This document shows positions 42,136 through 51,071 of a stretch of DNA of 64,000 nt, in pieces. Source of the DNA: Lysinibacillus odysseyi 34hs-1 = NBRC 100172 (GTDB lineage: Bacteria > Bacillota > Bacilli > Bacillales_A > Planococcaceae); contig NZ_BCVX01000002.1 of NCBI RefSeq assembly GCF_001591965.1, positions 372,001 to 436,000 of the forward strand. Direction: 5' to 3'. A program made the position numbers and the translations under genes. Under the pieces are notes generated by a model. It was not told the DNA's origin, searched no databases, and saw nothing but the letters and a program-made list of their open reading frames with translations. Within the stretch, counting starts at the first letter, position 1; every line of letters begins with the position of its first letter.

Positions 42136-44142
42136 CTAATAAGAATACCAAGGCAGCGTAGAAATATAGACTGACTTCGGCTCAAACGACCCTGGGTTTT
42201 TATATATATCCCGAATGACTTTGCCCTCTTTTAGTTTTACGGTAATCGTTGAATAGTTTGGTAGTGTTTTTGATAATGTTAAAATTACGTTCTTTGAATT
42301 CAGCGGATCGACGGCCGCTTTTGCCCCGTACGATGTGCTGTCCTTATCTGTGACGATAAAGTCGTTTTCATTCGAAATCGACACCGCCTGGCCAAACGAT
42401 AACACAATCTCCCGTGCGTTTTTCACCGTGACAGACGGATTCCAGTAGCTTTCATACGGTGCTACAATGTCCGGTAGCGCAATCGGTTCGTAATAAGCAT
42501 CCATTTCTTCATATGAACCGGCTGCATGTAGATCATTTATATACAAATACGGTGTTGTATACCACCAGTAGCTACGGCTCTCGATTTTCAGGATTACCTG
42601 TTTTGGGTTCTTCGGGTTTACCTGCACTTGCCCCAGCTTATAACCCCGTACCTCGTAATTGTCCAACTCTAAAGCTACCGTTTCCTCTACCGGCTGATTA
42701 AAATCAATCGTAATGTAGCGCGGGTCCGTAATTTTTCCCGGATCCGTCACTGATGTATTCACCGCTACTACTTGCAGCTTCTCTCCATTAAACGAATAGT
42801 CCTTAGAACGCTGGAAGGTAACAGTTCCGCCATCCATGCTTCCATAGGAAAGGTTCTCAAACGAGAGATCCATCTCATAGGCTGCCTGCTCTATATCGTG
42901 TGGATTCAGCAGCTCACGAAGCGGGATTTTCACCTTCGTCGGCTCATTATATACAGCCCGCACTTTCACCTGCTCCGCTTTTACCGGCTTTTTGCGCTGG
43001 CTCTTCGGCTCCGTATAAATGCCTGTATAGGAAACTGTCGTATTGCTGTTCACACTTATATTTTTATTGAACGTAACAAATAAATATTCCAGATTGTTTT
43101 CACGGATAATATCTGTTTTTACAATTTTCACTCCGGCTGCTTCTGCATCGAAATCATGTTTAATAGAAAAGCTTGTGTCCTCCCATGATTCCATATCCGT
43201 TACATAGCTGTCGGGTGCTGTACGAATGGTCACCTGACCTGCTAATGCTTCCTGTACAGTCACAATATAAGACTCATCATCTATCGGCTCTACATTTTGT
43301 ACTGTAAAGTTTTTCTTCCCGGCAGAAACCGCCAGATCACCTGGATACAACGAATACAGCGGATGATTAAATGTTATTTTGAATTTCCTTACGCCGACCC
43401 GCTCCACCGATGTGACAAGTAAATTCGCACTAGTTGCCTCACCCTTTACAATCGTAGCTGTCAGCAGACTTGGTCTAGCCAGGTTATTCGCTAAATCCTT
43501 TACACCGTTATATGTGACGATAATCTTACTGCCATCTTCCACAAATTTTCCGCCCGCATAGGCATTCCCTAAATGGTATGTCAGGACATTGCCATCTACT
43601 GACGTCCTGATACCTGTCACAGCCTGTCCATTCTCCAGCTTGAATTTTGCTGTATAGTTTTTCACCGGCTCCGTAAACACCACTCTTGATTGATGTTTAT
43701 TGATCCATTCTACCGACTGGATTGCAGGTGGTGTCTGGTCCTTCGTAAAACGGACGATTTCATTATATGTAGTAAGCTTTTCGCCCTGTTGCGAATAAAT
43801 ACCGAAAATGCGCAGACGATAGTCGCGGTTTGTTGAAACAGGCGTACTCGTCGTTATTTGATATGAGCGCCCGTCCTTGCTTAGTTCCCCTCTTTTCAGG
43901 GCAATCGTCTGCTTTCCATCTGCTGTCTCAAGTTTGAAATACTTCTGCAGCTCTGTACTTTTTGTCATTTTCTCCAGCTCTACCGGCTCATTAAAATAAA
44001 CGGTAAATTGTGTAGTACTGCTATTTTGTATTTTGGAAACGGATAGCCCATCCTCTGCCGATACAGAAACGGCCCCTGTTGCTACAACTGGCAGCACACT
44101 TGCAGAAACCAGTAATTTAAAAAGCGTATGTTTTTGCGTCAT
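42136..44142 (-). CDS. Exported protein of tandem Ig-like (Big_5/SbsA-type) domains, no visible anchor
   Basis: A 668-residue protein with an N-terminal signal peptide (about 1-29) and about six beta-rich Ig-like domains of 90-110 residues. Recurring motif pairs are FTVYFNEPVELE, SRVVFTEPVKN, FKITFNHPL, LFVTFNKNIS, ITIDFNQPVEE and IVLSFGQAVS, each starting a domain, the usual Big_5 pattern of S-layer proteins. No SLH, LysM or LPXTG motif is present. The frame opens at a GTG at 44154, but GGGGG lies five bases before the ATG at 44142. It may associate with the S-layer protein by its similar domains; this is inference. Confidence 0.82.
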   Translation of the reverse strand: MTQKHTLFKLLVSASVLPVVATGAVSVSAEDGLSVSKIQNSSTTQFTVYFNEPVELEKMTKSTELQKYFKLETADGKQTIALKRGELSKDGRSYQITTSTPVSTNRDYRLRIFGIYSQQGEKLTTYNEIVRFTKDQTPPAIQSVEWINKHQSRVVFTEPVKNYTAKFKLENGQAVTGIRTSVDGNVLTYHLGNAYAGGKFVEDGSKIIVTYNGVKDLANNLARPSLLTATIVKGEATSANLLVTSVERVGVRKFKITFNHPLYSLYPGDLAVSAGKKNFTVQNVEPIDDESYIVTVQEALAGQVTIRTAPDSYVTDMESWEDTSFSIKHDFDAEAAGVKIVKTDIIRENNLEYLFVTFNKNISVNSNTTVSYTGIYTEPKSQRKKPVKAEQVKVRAVYNEPTKVKIPLRELLNPHDIEQAAYEMDLSFENLSYGSMDGGTVTFQRSKDYSFNGEKLQVVAVNTSVTDPGKITDPRYITIDFNQPVEETVALELDNYEVRGYKLGQVQVNPKNPKQVILKIESRSYWWYTTPYLYINDLHAAGSYEEMDAYYEPIALPDIVAPYESYWNPSVTVKNAREIVLSFGQAVSISNENDFIVTDKDSTSYGAKAAVDPLNSKNVILTLSKTLPNYSTITVKLKEGKVIRDIYKNPGSFEPKSVYISTLPWYSY

Positions 44143-44230
44143 CCAATCCCCCACTATCTACTTCAGCTATTACTCTCTATGTTACATATCGGGTCTGTTG
44201 CCGATTCATTTACCTTCTAAGTGGAAAAAA

Positions 44231-44264
44231 GGCTCCGTCTGAAAATACATTTCGAGACAGAACC
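44231..44264 (-). terminator. Second hairpin terminator downstream of the deacetylase gene
   Basis: On the minus strand GGTTCTGTCT pairs with AGACGGAGCC (two wobbles) and is followed by TTTTTTCC. It lies 80 bp beyond the first deacetylase terminator. Confidence 0.75.
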
Positions 44265-44344
44265 TTTGCGACAAGGATAGCGGCATGTTGACATGACCAC
44301 CGCCAGGTCAAAATTTCATAATGAATCACTAGGAAGGATTAAAA

Positions 44345-44380
44345 GGGGTGTCCTAAAAGTTTTCACTTTCTGGACACCCC
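44345..44380 (-). terminator. Intrinsic terminator of the deacetylase gene
   Basis: GGGGTGTCC and GGACACCCC form a perfect 9-bp stem; the minus strand continues TTTTAATCC. Confidence 0.88.
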
Positions 44381-44388
44381 CTTCCAAA

Positions 44389-45561
44389 TTAATAAGACAA
44401 ATACTGTCTAAACTGCTGTTCCGTTGTCTTTGGTTCAATTCCGATACGGTTAAGCGCAAACGGATCATCGCCGTATTTTACATAGCCGGTCTTCGTCGTA
44501 AAGGCCAGCTTATAACCCATATTTTTCAGTACCTGCTTGGTTGTTTCATTGTACTGGCCAAATGGATAAGCAAAATACTGCTGCGGTACTATTGCCTGGG
44601 ACGCTGCTAAATCTTCCTTCAGTGTCTTGATCGTCTGCTGCACCACAAGTGACTTGCCATCAATGACTTGGTGAAGCGCATGGGTATGCCCCTCATATTG
44701 GAATACATCCTGCGACCATGCCATCTCTTCCTTTGATATAAACTGCAGATTATCTGGATAGAACTGCTGCGGTTTATCCAATACGCGGGAAGTAATCAGG
44801 AAATTAGTCGCCTGCATACCGTTTGATTGGAGCAGCGGGTATGCATAAATCAAGTTCGACAAAAGTCCGTCATCAAACGTCATCACTACCGCATTCTTCC
44901 CGAGATTGCGTTTCCCTTGCAGGAATTCATATAGCTCATCCATCGTGATTGTCCGGGCACCCATTTCTTTTAAGATGCTTATATTCTTGTGAAATTGCAC
45001 ATCCGTAATAGTAGTTGATGTCCGGTAATTTTTGTTTTCACTATCTTTTAAAATATGGTGATACATCAGTACCGGAACGCCCTTATCCACAGCCGCATAT
45101 GTCTTTGGTACCAGCGCTACCCTGCCACCTGCTTCGACATAATAATATTTCTTATCTTCCTTATAGGCATAATGGCGTCTATTAGCGTATGACATATACA
45201 AAAGACGGCCTTTTTCATCGGTGAAATTCGCCCGCTTTGTCGTATAAATCATCTTTCCTTTACGATTAAGCTTCTCCGGCACCATCATCGTGCTGCCCCG
45301 CTTTGTTACATTCGCAGGAACACATCCAAGATGATTCTCGATTTCTATGTAATAGCAATCCGCTGTTTTCGACTCATAAAAATAATCCTGCTTACTATAA
45401 ACTTTTCCTATTATCTCGCCCGACTCATCATACACCGGCGCAGATGCCTGTGTAATGAAAAACGTCGGCTCCCGATCTCCCTTCACCCGTGCTACATTCG
45501 CATCCGCCTGCTGCACACCGGCAAAAATCAGGAATAAGGCCAATATCACTACCCTTTTCAA
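44389..45561 (-). CDS. Exported NodB-type polysaccharide deacetylase with N-terminal SH3-like region
   Basis: A 390-residue exported carbohydrate esterase 4 protein. Signal peptide about 1-22 (ending QQADAN), an N-terminal region (about 25-160) of SH3-like strands (APVYDESGEIIGKVY), then the NodB domain (about 165-385). Motifs: MTFDDGLLS (catalytic Asp pair), the metal motif HTHALH, FAYPFGQ and a C-terminal LNRIGIEPK. The family removes acetyl groups from peptidoglycan or poly-GlcNAc; the substrate here is not known. The TTG at 45561 has GGAGG seven bases upstream and gives a clean signal peptide, so it is preferred over the longer frame from 45597. Confidence 0.88.
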   Translation of the reverse strand: MKRVVILALFLIFAGVQQADANVARVKGDREPTFFITQASAPVYDESGEIIGKVYSKQDYFYESKTADCYYIEIENHLGCVPANVTKRGSTMMVPEKLNRKGKMIYTTKRANFTDEKGRLLYMSYANRRHYAYKEDKKYYYVEAGGRVALVPKTYAAVDKGVPVLMYHHILKDSENKNYRTSTTITDVQFHKNISILKEMGARTITMDELYEFLQGKRNLGKNAVVMTFDDGLLSNLIYAYPLLQSNGMQATNFLITSRVLDKPQQFYPDNLQFISKEEMAWSQDVFQYEGHTHALHQVIDGKSLVVQQTIKTLKEDLAASQAIVPQQYFAYPFGQYNETTKQVLKNMGYKLAFTTKTGYVKYGDDPFALNRIGIEPKTTEQQFRQYLSY

Positions 45562-45646
45562 AATATTACCTCCATGTAATTTGTTCGCCTTATCCATGAT
45601 AGTATATTTTTGGGTAATTTGCTATAGCAAGATTGCAATAAAAAAA

Positions 45647-45677
45647 TAGACTGTATCGGAAAAACCGATACAGTCTA
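45647..45677. terminator. Strong intrinsic terminator of the S-layer gene
   Basis: TAGACTGTATCGG pairs with CCGATACAGTCTA around AAAAA, a 13-bp perfect stem with T-tracts on the minus strand. Confidence 0.93.
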
Positions 45678-45710
45678 TCTAAAATATATAGATAATAATT
45701 AATCTATAAA

Positions 45711-48700
45711 TTATTTTACTTTAATAACTCCGCCAGCAAGCTTATTACCTGCAGTATTGCCTGTTTGAGCGTTGTTTAGAGTAGAGTTATCTTTAGTAGC
45801 TGGTGTTGTTGGTAATACTACCTCAACTGTGTTAACTAAGTTTAGGTCCGCTACTGCTGTCCATTGAGCATTCGGAACACCAGTCACTTGGCTTAATACG
45901 ATATCTTTTGTGAAGTCTAATGTATCGTCTCCATCAACATCGATGTATAAGTAAGAGAAACCAGTTGAAGCAGAATTATCTTGTGTTTTCGCTTGAACAT
46001 CGATAATTACAGCCGATGTACCATCTACTAATGTAGTTGGTACAGCATTTACAGTTGTTGGTGCAGTGCCAGTTGTTGCTAGTACTTTACCATTGATAGT
46101 TAAAGAGCTGAAATCAGCTGCAGCTGCTGTTACTGCTTCAGAGAATGTAACTTGAATTTTACCATTAGCTAAAACAGAACCTTTAGCTGTTGGTGCCGTA
46201 TTATCTAATGCGTTAATTGCAGATACATATGTTTTGAACGTAGCTGAAGAATCTTGAGCTTTAATACCAGTGATTGTTAACACTGCAGCGCCATCAGATT
46301 TTTCTACTGTGTTTGCAGGTAAAGTAAATGTCGCGTTAGTTCCTGCAGCATTAACAGAAATTACTGTATCAATCGGTAAAGCTTTTCCGTTGATTGAGTA
46401 GTTAGCTGGATTGATAGCAGAAGCTGCTGTTACAGGTTTAGAGAAAGTAACAGTTAATTTGTTATCTACATCTGTTGCAGCATTGATAGTAGTTCCTGTT
46501 ACAGTTACTTCATTTGCAACAGCACCGAAATCTACAGACTTAGTAGCCTCTTTGTTATCATTTTTAGCAAAAGCAGTATCTTTAACTAAAGCTGGTTTAA
46601 CTGTGAAAGCATATTTACCTGATTTAAGTTTGTTAGTAACTGATGCAACTGCTTCTGGTGCAACTACTAAAGTTTTACCATCTGTTGCTACAGATACAGT
46701 GTTGTTTGCGCCAAATACATCTGCAAATGCAACTTTTGTATTTGTAGCAAGATCAGTAACTACGATGTCGCCATCAACTAATGCTGTAGCAGCAGTTGTC
46801 AACTCTTCATTGAAGTGGAAGTATAATTTTGTTGCTTCGCCTTTAGAGTTTTTATCGTAAGTAATAGAGTCTAGGGCTGGACCAGTTACATCTTGATTTG
46901 CAACAACTGTTTGTTCGAAAGTTGTTACTTGGTTACCTGCTGTATCTAGTACACCTGATTTAACTTTTACAATTAAATTTTCAGTTGAATCATTTAAACC
47001 AAAGAAGTTAGTTTTTTCGCTGTCTGCTACATAGAACGTCGCTACTTTACCTGTTTTATCTAAAGCATAAGGAGTTGTGCTGTCAAACGAAACTGGTGTG
47101 TATGATTTTGTAGCACTATCATAACGTAAGATATCAACGTTTGCTAAAGATGCTTGATTAACTGCTTTATCAAAAGTAACTTGTACTTTATTGTCAGAAA
47201 CAACAGCTGCTTTACCAGTAGCTGAAGATGCATCCTTAGTAACAGTGAAGTTTTGAGTTGTATAAACTACATTATTATCAGCGTAGTCAGTAAGGTTTAA
47301 TACTTCTAAAGTATGAGCCTTATCAGCAGATAAGTTTAAACCAGTAATAGTTACTGTAGTATTGTTGTTAGAAAGAGTGCCTGTTGCTACTGCACCGTTT
47401 ACTTTTAAAGTTGGTAATGCAGTTAATGGCTCGCTAAAAGTAACAGTTACTACTTGAGCAGCATTTGTATTTGTTGTTGAGACAATGCTCTTAATAGTAG
47501 GAGCAGTTGTATCGTTAACTGTCACTACACCTGAGAAACGTTTGATTTGCTCTTTGATTGAATCTTTTTTGTAGATTCCGTCAACAGTTACAACTAAATC
47601 TGTTTCAACTTTATATGCGTCTGTTAAAGTTAATAATACTGATTTGCCGTCAGCTTGCACTTCAGCATCAGCAACTACGTTATTTACAGAGCTAGCAGCT
47701 GTTGATACTCCGTAGTTAGCTTCTGTTGCCGCACCTGTACCTACTACATGGCTGAATTTAACTAAAACTTGCTTTGCGTTTACAGCTTCTACACCGCTAA
47801 CAGCAAAAGTTTTAGCATCTTCAATTACTTGATCAGCTTTTGATACTAAGCCATTCATTGTTGTTTCAACCGCAGTGATCGCTTTGTTTAATGTAGCAAC
47901 TTCTTCTTCAGTTAAGTCAGCTTTTTCGATTGCAGCTTTGATTTTTTCTAATTCTGCTTTAGCAGTAGTTACAGCAGTTTTTGCAGCTTCAGCATTTTCA
48001 ACAGTAGTAATTGACTCTACAGTTGGTAAAGCTTTCGCTACAGCATCAATATCAGCTTGTAATGTATCTACAGTTACTTCTGGAGTAGCTAATATTTCTT
48101 CGATCACTTCAAAAGTAGTGTATAGGAATTTAGCGAATTGAGCACGAGATACTTGCTCTTTTGGACGGAAGTTAGAAACTGTTGTGATTTCAAGATCAGC
48201 TAGTGCTTGGATTTCATCTTGGTATGCAGCTTGAGCTTTATCTAAATCAGCTACTGTAACATCTTCGATTTCTTCAGCTACTTCTACTAAAGAGAAGCCT
48301 GTCACTGCAGTAGCAACACGGTCTAATACCACTGCCATGTTTTCGCGAGTGATGTTTTGTCCTGGGTTTAAGCTGCCAAGAACACCTGTGAATACGCCTG
48401 TTTCTTTAACTAAAGCAGCATATTTAGCTAGCTCTTTACCAGAAGCAGTTGTAGCGTTTACAGGAACGTCGTTGAAACGTTGTACTGTATTCCAGTCAGC
48501 AGGTACGATTTCACCGTTGTTTTCTAACCAGCGGCCTAACATGATTGCTACTTGGCCACGAGTTAATTTATTGCTTGGGCGGAAAGTATTGTCAGAAGCA
48601 TAACCGTTGATGATGCCTTCATCTACTAATGCGTTGATAAATGGTGCAAACTCGTTGTCTGCTGGTACGTCTTTGAAGCCTGCTGCTGATGCAACTGGTA

Positions 48701-48776
48701 CGATTGCTGATGCTACTAATGTAGCTGTTGCTGCAGTAGCAACAAATTTCTTATATGATTTCTGTTGGTAACCCAT
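45711..48776 (-). CDS. S-layer protein with three N-terminal SLH domains
   Basis: A 1021-residue secreted protein, the probable major surface-layer subunit. Signal peptide about 1-31 (ends VPVASA, as in Lysinibacillus S-layer proteins), SLH repeats at about 32-75, 98-160 and 180-228, a helical acidic segment (about 230-320, KAELEKIKAAIEKADLTEE), then a long region of Ig-like/Big_5 domains (for example VTVTFSEPLTALP and LTVTFSKPVTAAS). Codons are strongly biased to a small A/T-ending set, unlike the neighbours, as expected for a very highly expressed gene. It has AGGAGG upstream and a strong terminator. Likely exported with SecA2/SlaP help. Confidence 0.92.
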   Translation of the reverse strand: MGYQQKSYKKFVATAATATLVASAIVPVASAAGFKDVPADNEFAPFINALVDEGIINGYASDNTFRPSNKLTRGQVAIMLGRWLENNGEIVPADWNTVQRFNDVPVNATTASGKELAKYAALVKETGVFTGVLGSLNPGQNITRENMAVVLDRVATAVTGFSLVEVAEEIEDVTVADLDKAQAAYQDEIQALADLEITTVSNFRPKEQVSRAQFAKFLYTTFEVIEEILATPEVTVDTLQADIDAVAKALPTVESITTVENAEAAKTAVTTAKAELEKIKAAIEKADLTEEEVATLNKAITAVETTMNGLVSKADQVIEDAKTFAVSGVEAVNAKQVLVKFSHVVGTGAATEANYGVSTAASSVNNVVADAEVQADGKSVLLTLTDAYKVETDLVVTVDGIYKKDSIKEQIKRFSGVVTVNDTTAPTIKSIVSTTNTNAAQVVTVTFSEPLTALPTLKVNGAVATGTLSNNNTTVTITGLNLSADKAHTLEVLNLTDYADNNVVYTTQNFTVTKDASSATGKAAVVSDNKVQVTFDKAVNQASLANVDILRYDSATKSYTPVSFDSTTPYALDKTGKVATFYVADSEKTNFFGLNDSTENLIVKVKSGVLDTAGNQVTTFEQTVVANQDVTGPALDSITYDKNSKGEATKLYFHFNEELTTAATALVDGDIVVTDLATNTKVAFADVFGANNTVSVATDGKTLVVAPEAVASVTNKLKSGKYAFTVKPALVKDTAFAKNDNKEATKSVDFGAVANEVTVTGTTINAATDVDNKLTVTFSKPVTAASAINPANYSINGKALPIDTVISVNAAGTNATFTLPANTVEKSDGAAVLTITGIKAQDSSATFKTYVSAINALDNTAPTAKGSVLANGKIQVTFSEAVTAAAADFSSLTINGKVLATTGTAPTTVNAVPTTLVDGTSAVIIDVQAKTQDNSASTGFSYLYIDVDGDDTLDFTKDIVLSQVTGVPNAQWTAVADLNLVNTVEVVLPTTPATKDNSTLNNAQTGNTAGNKLAGGVIKVK

Positions 48777-48850
48777 AGAAAATTTCCTCCTAATATCATT
48801 TCTTAGTAAGTACTAAAAAGTCTACCAGTTATTCCACTGATAATAATAAA

Positions 48851-48879
48851 ATTATGTACTAATTCTAGGAAAATATCAA
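48851..48879 (-). promoter_or_regulatory. S-layer gene promoter candidate
   Basis: On the minus strand TTGATA (48879-48874) and CATAAT (48856-48851) are 17 bp apart, giving a leader of about 70 nt. Other promoters further upstream are possible in this AT-rich region. Confidence 0.55.
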
Positions 48880-49679
48880 ACAAATTTTCCAACTGTAACA
48901 CGTCTGTAATATTATTGGATTATATTTCTACAAATTACTCTTTTAACTAATTTGACATATAATAGTTTGTATTTTTAATATATTTACCATACAATTCCTA
49001 TTATATATAATAGTTGTAATAAAGTATATAGTTACATTTTTGATGTAATATCACTTTATTTAGGTCTTAAGTTTTATAAATTACATTTTATCCGCCTTAT
49101 AATGAAGAGCAAATTTATACAACTTAATTTTTATATTGATATATCTATTTTATTCCATATTTTTTCTTGTATATTCCTCTAAAAAGCAACCAATTCCTTA
49201 TTTAAAAACTTTTATCAGTATAATAAAATAAGTACCAGAAATGTATTGTAAAAGCTTTTGAATCCAGTTTGATCGCACTTACGGATTCAACTTTTACAGG
49301 AATGAATCTATTTTATTCCCCATTTCTATAAAAGAGCTGCAGATTCTGGCCAATCTGTTGCCCTTTACAACTTAATGTATTTCTTGGTTAGCCAAAACTT
49401 CTCGGATGCGTCGATCTGGGGAGTTTTTGCTGTTTATAAGGATTTTTAATATTCGTTGTAAAATCACGTTAAAAAACCCCAGATTCCTTACACTCTGCGG
49501 CAGTATTCTTCTAGCTATGAAATTTTAGGTAATATTCCTGTAATTCCCCAATGATAACAATTCTCTTACCTCATTCTCCCCTACTCAAGCTCTCCAAACT
49601 TTAGAGAAGATACTTCAATTCCTAAAATAAACTTCGCCCTGTATGTAACAATTGAAAAACTTTAACTTCCTTTTGAAAT
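48880..49679. other. Long AT-rich region upstream of the S-layer gene
   Basis: About 800 bp without a gene. A hairpin with TTGAATCC/GGATTCAA lies at 49258-49290, and a long-range inverted repeat ATCTGGGG/CCCCAGAT, extended by T/A runs, at 49414-49484. No ORF with a ribosome site was seen. The region may hold additional S-layer promoters or leader RNA. Confidence 0.45.
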
Positions 49680-49752
49680 AATATCCGCGGTTTTGAGAGA
49701 AATACCCGCGATTTTTTGGAAAATACCCGCGAATTCATATGAAATACCCGTG
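49680..49752. repeat. Four-unit tandem array, 21-bp period, AATACCCGCG core
   Basis: Cores start at 49680 (AATATCCGCG), 49701, 49722 (AATACCCGCG) and 49743 (AATACCCGTG), exactly 21 bp apart. It begins about 20 bp beyond the rocD terminator in the direction of rocD transcription and uses the same core as the array at 41511. Confidence 0.8.
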
Positions 49753-49777
49753 CTTTTAACTAACACCCTGTCAAAAA

Positions 49778-49804
49778 GGCTCCCCCAATAAAATCGGAGG
49801 AGCC
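49778..49804 (-). terminator. Intrinsic terminator of rocAD
   Basis: On the minus strand GGCTCCTCC pairs with GGGGGAGCC and is followed by TTTTTG. Confidence 0.9.
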
Positions 49805-49854
49805 TGCACATTGTAATTTACTTCATATAATAAGAAAGCATTACGAATGAAAGC

Positions 49855-51057
49855 TTACTTAAATACATCTTTAATCTGCTCAATCGCCCAGTCTAGATCT
49901 TCTTTCGAAATCACAAGAGGCGGTGCAAAGCGGATAATATTATAGTGCGTTTCCTTACAGAGTATTCGTTTTTCTGCTAGTTTTTCGCAGTATGGGCGGG
50001 CAGCCTCTGTCAATTCCAGACCGATAAATAAACCACGTCCCCGTACTTCCTTGATAGCAGGGTGTTCAATTGTACGAAGCTGTTCCATAAAGTATTCGCC
50101 AAGCTCCTGTGAACGCTCTACCAGTTTCTCTTCTTCAATAACATCAAGTGATGCAATTGATACAGCACATGCAAGCGGGTTACCGCCGAATGTTGATCCG
50201 TGGGAGCCTGGATTGAAGACGCCCAGAATATCCTCGTTTGCGACAACAGCGGAAATAGGGAATACCCCGCCACCTAGTGCCTTCCCAAGAATAAGTACAT
50301 CCGGAGTAATTCCTTCCCATTCATAAGCAAATAGTTTTCCTGTGCGGGCAAGACCAGTTTGGATTTCATCTGCGATAAATAACACATTGTTTTCTTTACA
50401 TAGTTCGAATGCTGCCTTTAAATAACCGGCCGGTGGTACAATGATGCCTGCTTCCCCTTGGATCGGCTCGACAATAAATGCTGCCGTGTTCGGTGTAATC
50501 GCTTCTTTTAAAGCTTCGATATCACCATATGGTACAAGGGAGAAGCCCGGAACAAGCGGCCCGAACGCACGTTGGTACTCCGCCTCTGATGAAAGAGAAA
50601 CCGCCGCTAATGTACGGCCATGGAAATTGCCTTGGCAGCCGACGATTTGTGCCTGGTTATCTGGTACACCTTTCACATCATATGCCCAGCGGCGTGCTGC
50701 TTTAATAGCTGTTTCTACAGCTTCCGCTCCCGTATTCATTGGTAATACCATGTTTTTACCTGTAAGGGCACATAGCTTTTCATACCATTCACCGAGCGTC
50801 ACACTATAAAATGCCCGGGAAGTCAATGTCACGGCCTGTGCCTGATTCATCAAAGCATCGATAATTTTCGGATGACGGTGCCCTTGATTCAGCGCTGAAT
50901 AGGCAGACAGCATATCCATGTAGCGGTTGCCTTCCGGATCTGTCACCCATACACCTTCTGCCTTTTCAATAACGATCGGCAGCGGGTGATAGTTGTTTGC
51001 CCCAAATTGATTCGTCTTTTCAATAACTGTGTTTGTTGAATTTGATTGTTTTAACAT
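49855..51057 (-). CDS. rocD: Ornithine aminotransferase RocD
   Basis: A 400-residue class III PLP aminotransferase converting ornithine and 2-oxoglutarate to glutamate semialdehyde and glutamate. Visible: [32 protein letters not shown] and the PLP-lysine motif [14 protein letters not shown]. The length matches B. subtilis RocD. The start at 51057 is chosen because AAGGAGG is nine bases away; the ATG at 51063 would be only three bases from it. It lies 14 bp after rocA and is very likely co-transcribed from the sigma-54 promoter of rocA. Its product feeds RocA directly. Confidence 0.95.
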   Translation of the reverse strand: MLKQSNSTNTVIEKTNQFGANNYHPLPIVIEKAEGVWVTDPEGNRYMDMLSAYSALNQGHRHPKIIDALMNQAQAVTLTSRAFYSVTLGEWYEKLCALTGKNMVLPMNTGAEAVETAIKAARRWAYDVKGVPDNQAQIVGCQGNFHGRTLAAVSLSSEAEYQRAFGPLVPGFSLVPYGDIEALKEAITPNTAAFIVEPIQGEAGIIVPPAGYLKAAFELCKENNVLFIADEIQTGLARTGKLFAYEWEGITPDVLILGKALGGGVFPISAVVANEDILGVFNPGSHGSTFGGNPLACAVSIASLDVIEEEKLVERSQELGEYFMEQLRTIEHPAIKEVRGRGLFIGLELTEAARPYCEKLAEKRILCKETHYNIIRFAPPLVISKEDLDWAIEQIKDVFK

Positions 51058-51071
51058 TATCATGTTCCTCC

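Noticed and set aside
46411-46860. A 149-codon plus-strand frame opposite the S-layer gene
   Set aside because: Mirror of a biased coding strand; low-complexity Val/Ala/Thr translation and no ribosome site.
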